From: an uncultured Psychromonas sp.
GTDB taxonomy: Bacteria; Pseudomonadota; Gammaproteobacteria; Enterobacterales; Psychromonadaceae
Reading direction: 5' to 3'
Assembly (NCBI RefSeq): GCF_947489755.1
Contig: NZ_CANLFB010000003.1
Span: 62,001 to 126,000, forward strand
Length of the DNA: 64,000 nt
Part shown: one piece after another, positions 63,378 to 64,000 of the stretch
Layout: every line of letters begins with the position of its first letter
How positions within the stretch are numbered: the first letter of the stretch is position 1
Made by a program: the position numbers and the translations under genes
The notes under the pieces: generated by a model
Seen by the model: only the letters and a program-made list of their open reading frames with translations
Databases searched by the model: none
Told to the model about the DNA's origin: nothing

Positions 63378-64000
63378 ATGAAATATGCAAAGCAAAATAT
63401 AGTGAACGTTTTATTGGTAATCACTTTTACGACAATAAGCACCGGAGGCGCAATGGCGGCAGAAGAAGCTAAATATGAAGTTATTCATCAAGAAAACGAT
63501 TTTCAAGTACGACATTATCAACCTCATATTGTTGCTGAGACCCTCGTAGATAGTGAATTTGAAGAGGCAGGAATTGAAGCATTTCAACGTTTGTTTAAAT
63601 ATATTTCTGGTAATAATACTGCTAAACAAAACATCGATATGACGGCATCAGTTAGCCAAGAAACCGGAGGCGAAAAAATCGATATGACATCACCAGTCGG
63701 GCAGCAAAGTATTAACGATCGTTGGGCTGTTAGTTTTATGATGCCTGCGTCTTCATCTTATAAGACGCTTCCCGAACCTAATGATAGTCAGGTTGTATTA
63801 AAACAAGTACCTGAACGGTTTATCGCTTCTATTGAATACTCTGGTTTTTGGAGTGAAGAATTATATAAAGAGAATAAAAGTGAATTACAAACCTGGATAA
63901 GTAAAAAGGGTTACCAAGTCATAGGTGAACCTATTTGGGCTCGTTATAATGACCCATTTACGCTTTGGTTCTTAAGACGCAATGAGATTCTTATTCCTAT
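63378..64000 (+). CDS. SOUL heme-binding family protein (3' end outside the window)
   Basis: The frame starts at ATG 63378 (AAGG nine bases upstream; ATG 63372 is also in frame) and is open to the window end, at least 207 codons. There is a signal peptide (about 1-26, ending GGAMAAE). The mature part has YEVIHQENDFQVRHYQPHIV near residue 31-50, the repeated IDMTASV/IDMTSPV motif, WAVSFMMPASSSYKTLPEP, and WARYNDPFTLWFLRRNE, all typical of bacterial SOUL proteins. They bind heme or related tetrapyrroles; the physiological role is unclear. The stop codon is not seen. Confidence 0.9.
   Translation, partial: MKYAKQNIVNVLLVITFTTISTGGAMAAEEAKYEVIHQENDFQVRHYQPHIVAETLVDSEFEEAGIEAFQRLFKYISGNNTAKQNIDMTASVSQETGGEKIDMTSPVGQQSINDRWAVSFMMPASSSYKTLPEPNDSQVVLKQVPERFIASIEYSGFWSEELYKENKSELQTWISKKGYQVIGEPIWARYNDPFTLWFLRRNEILIP

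Overview
The window reads as chromosomal DNA of a low-GC marine gammaproteobacterium. Housekeeping genes (fadD, lpxH-ppiB/cysS, priC-rsmS, dinG, epd, moa, nap, ubiTUV) resemble Enterobacteria/Vibrio orthologues. The AT-rich composition, AAGGA-type ribosome sites and LuxU/LuxO-like proteins suggest the Psychromonas/Moritella/Vibrio neighbourhood. The genus is an inference from remembered protein similarity; no search was run. No rRNA, tRNA, CRISPR, insertion sequence or prophage was seen.

Layout. 0-8.6 kb holds fadD, lpxH-ppiB divergent from cysS, then dinG-TSUP transporter-priC-rsmS on the minus strand. 8.8-25.6 kb is an anaerobic nitrate-respiration block: NarQ/NarP-like sensor pair, Moco riboswitch plus moaA, napFDABC behind an FNR-type promoter, mobA, moaBCDE, modABC, and the oxygen-independent ubiquinone genes ubiV-ubiU/ubiT. 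Together these supply sensing, molybdate uptake, cofactor synthesis, the periplasmic reductase and the quinone that feeds it. 25.6-36.5 kb holds a YkgJ-like protein, epd, a BCCT transporter, an exonuclease with a CBS/cNMP/nucleotidyltransferase protein, a phospholipid-type operon (CDP-alcohol transferase, CdsA-like, PlsC-like) and a LysR regulator.

36.5-43.3 kb is sparse accessory DNA: two tandem DUF3316 paralogues, small unknown proteins, a GNAT, a Cys/Gly-tailed GRDP-like protein and, directly behind it, a decayed gene whose reading frame can be followed through several lesions. 43.4-44.9 kb is an OpgG-like glucan protein without opgH.

45.3-52.9 kb is the most interesting segment. It carries a lone receiver, an EAL c-di-GMP phosphodiesterase, a LuxU-like Hpt protein, a LuxO-like sigma54 activator, an orphan PhnD-type binding protein and a HisKA-REC-Hpt hybrid kinase. 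Sequences matching the sigma54 -24/-12 pattern lie before the EAL gene and before the PhnD-like gene. Each is preceded at about 105-115 bp by a similar palindrome resembling the LuxO operator. I infer a phosphorelay that controls c-di-GMP turnover and its own sensor operon.

53-64 kb contains an RRF_GI-type protein, a B12-binding radical SAM protein, a glycine-zipper protein, a YqaE/Pmp3 peptide, a DASS transporter with a pseudo-receiver, a 3D-domain protein, a DUF2914 protein, a DUF938 methyltransferase with a COG3146 acyltransferase, and a SOUL protein cut by the window end. Short intergenic tandem repeats with units of 6-17 bp recur throughout.
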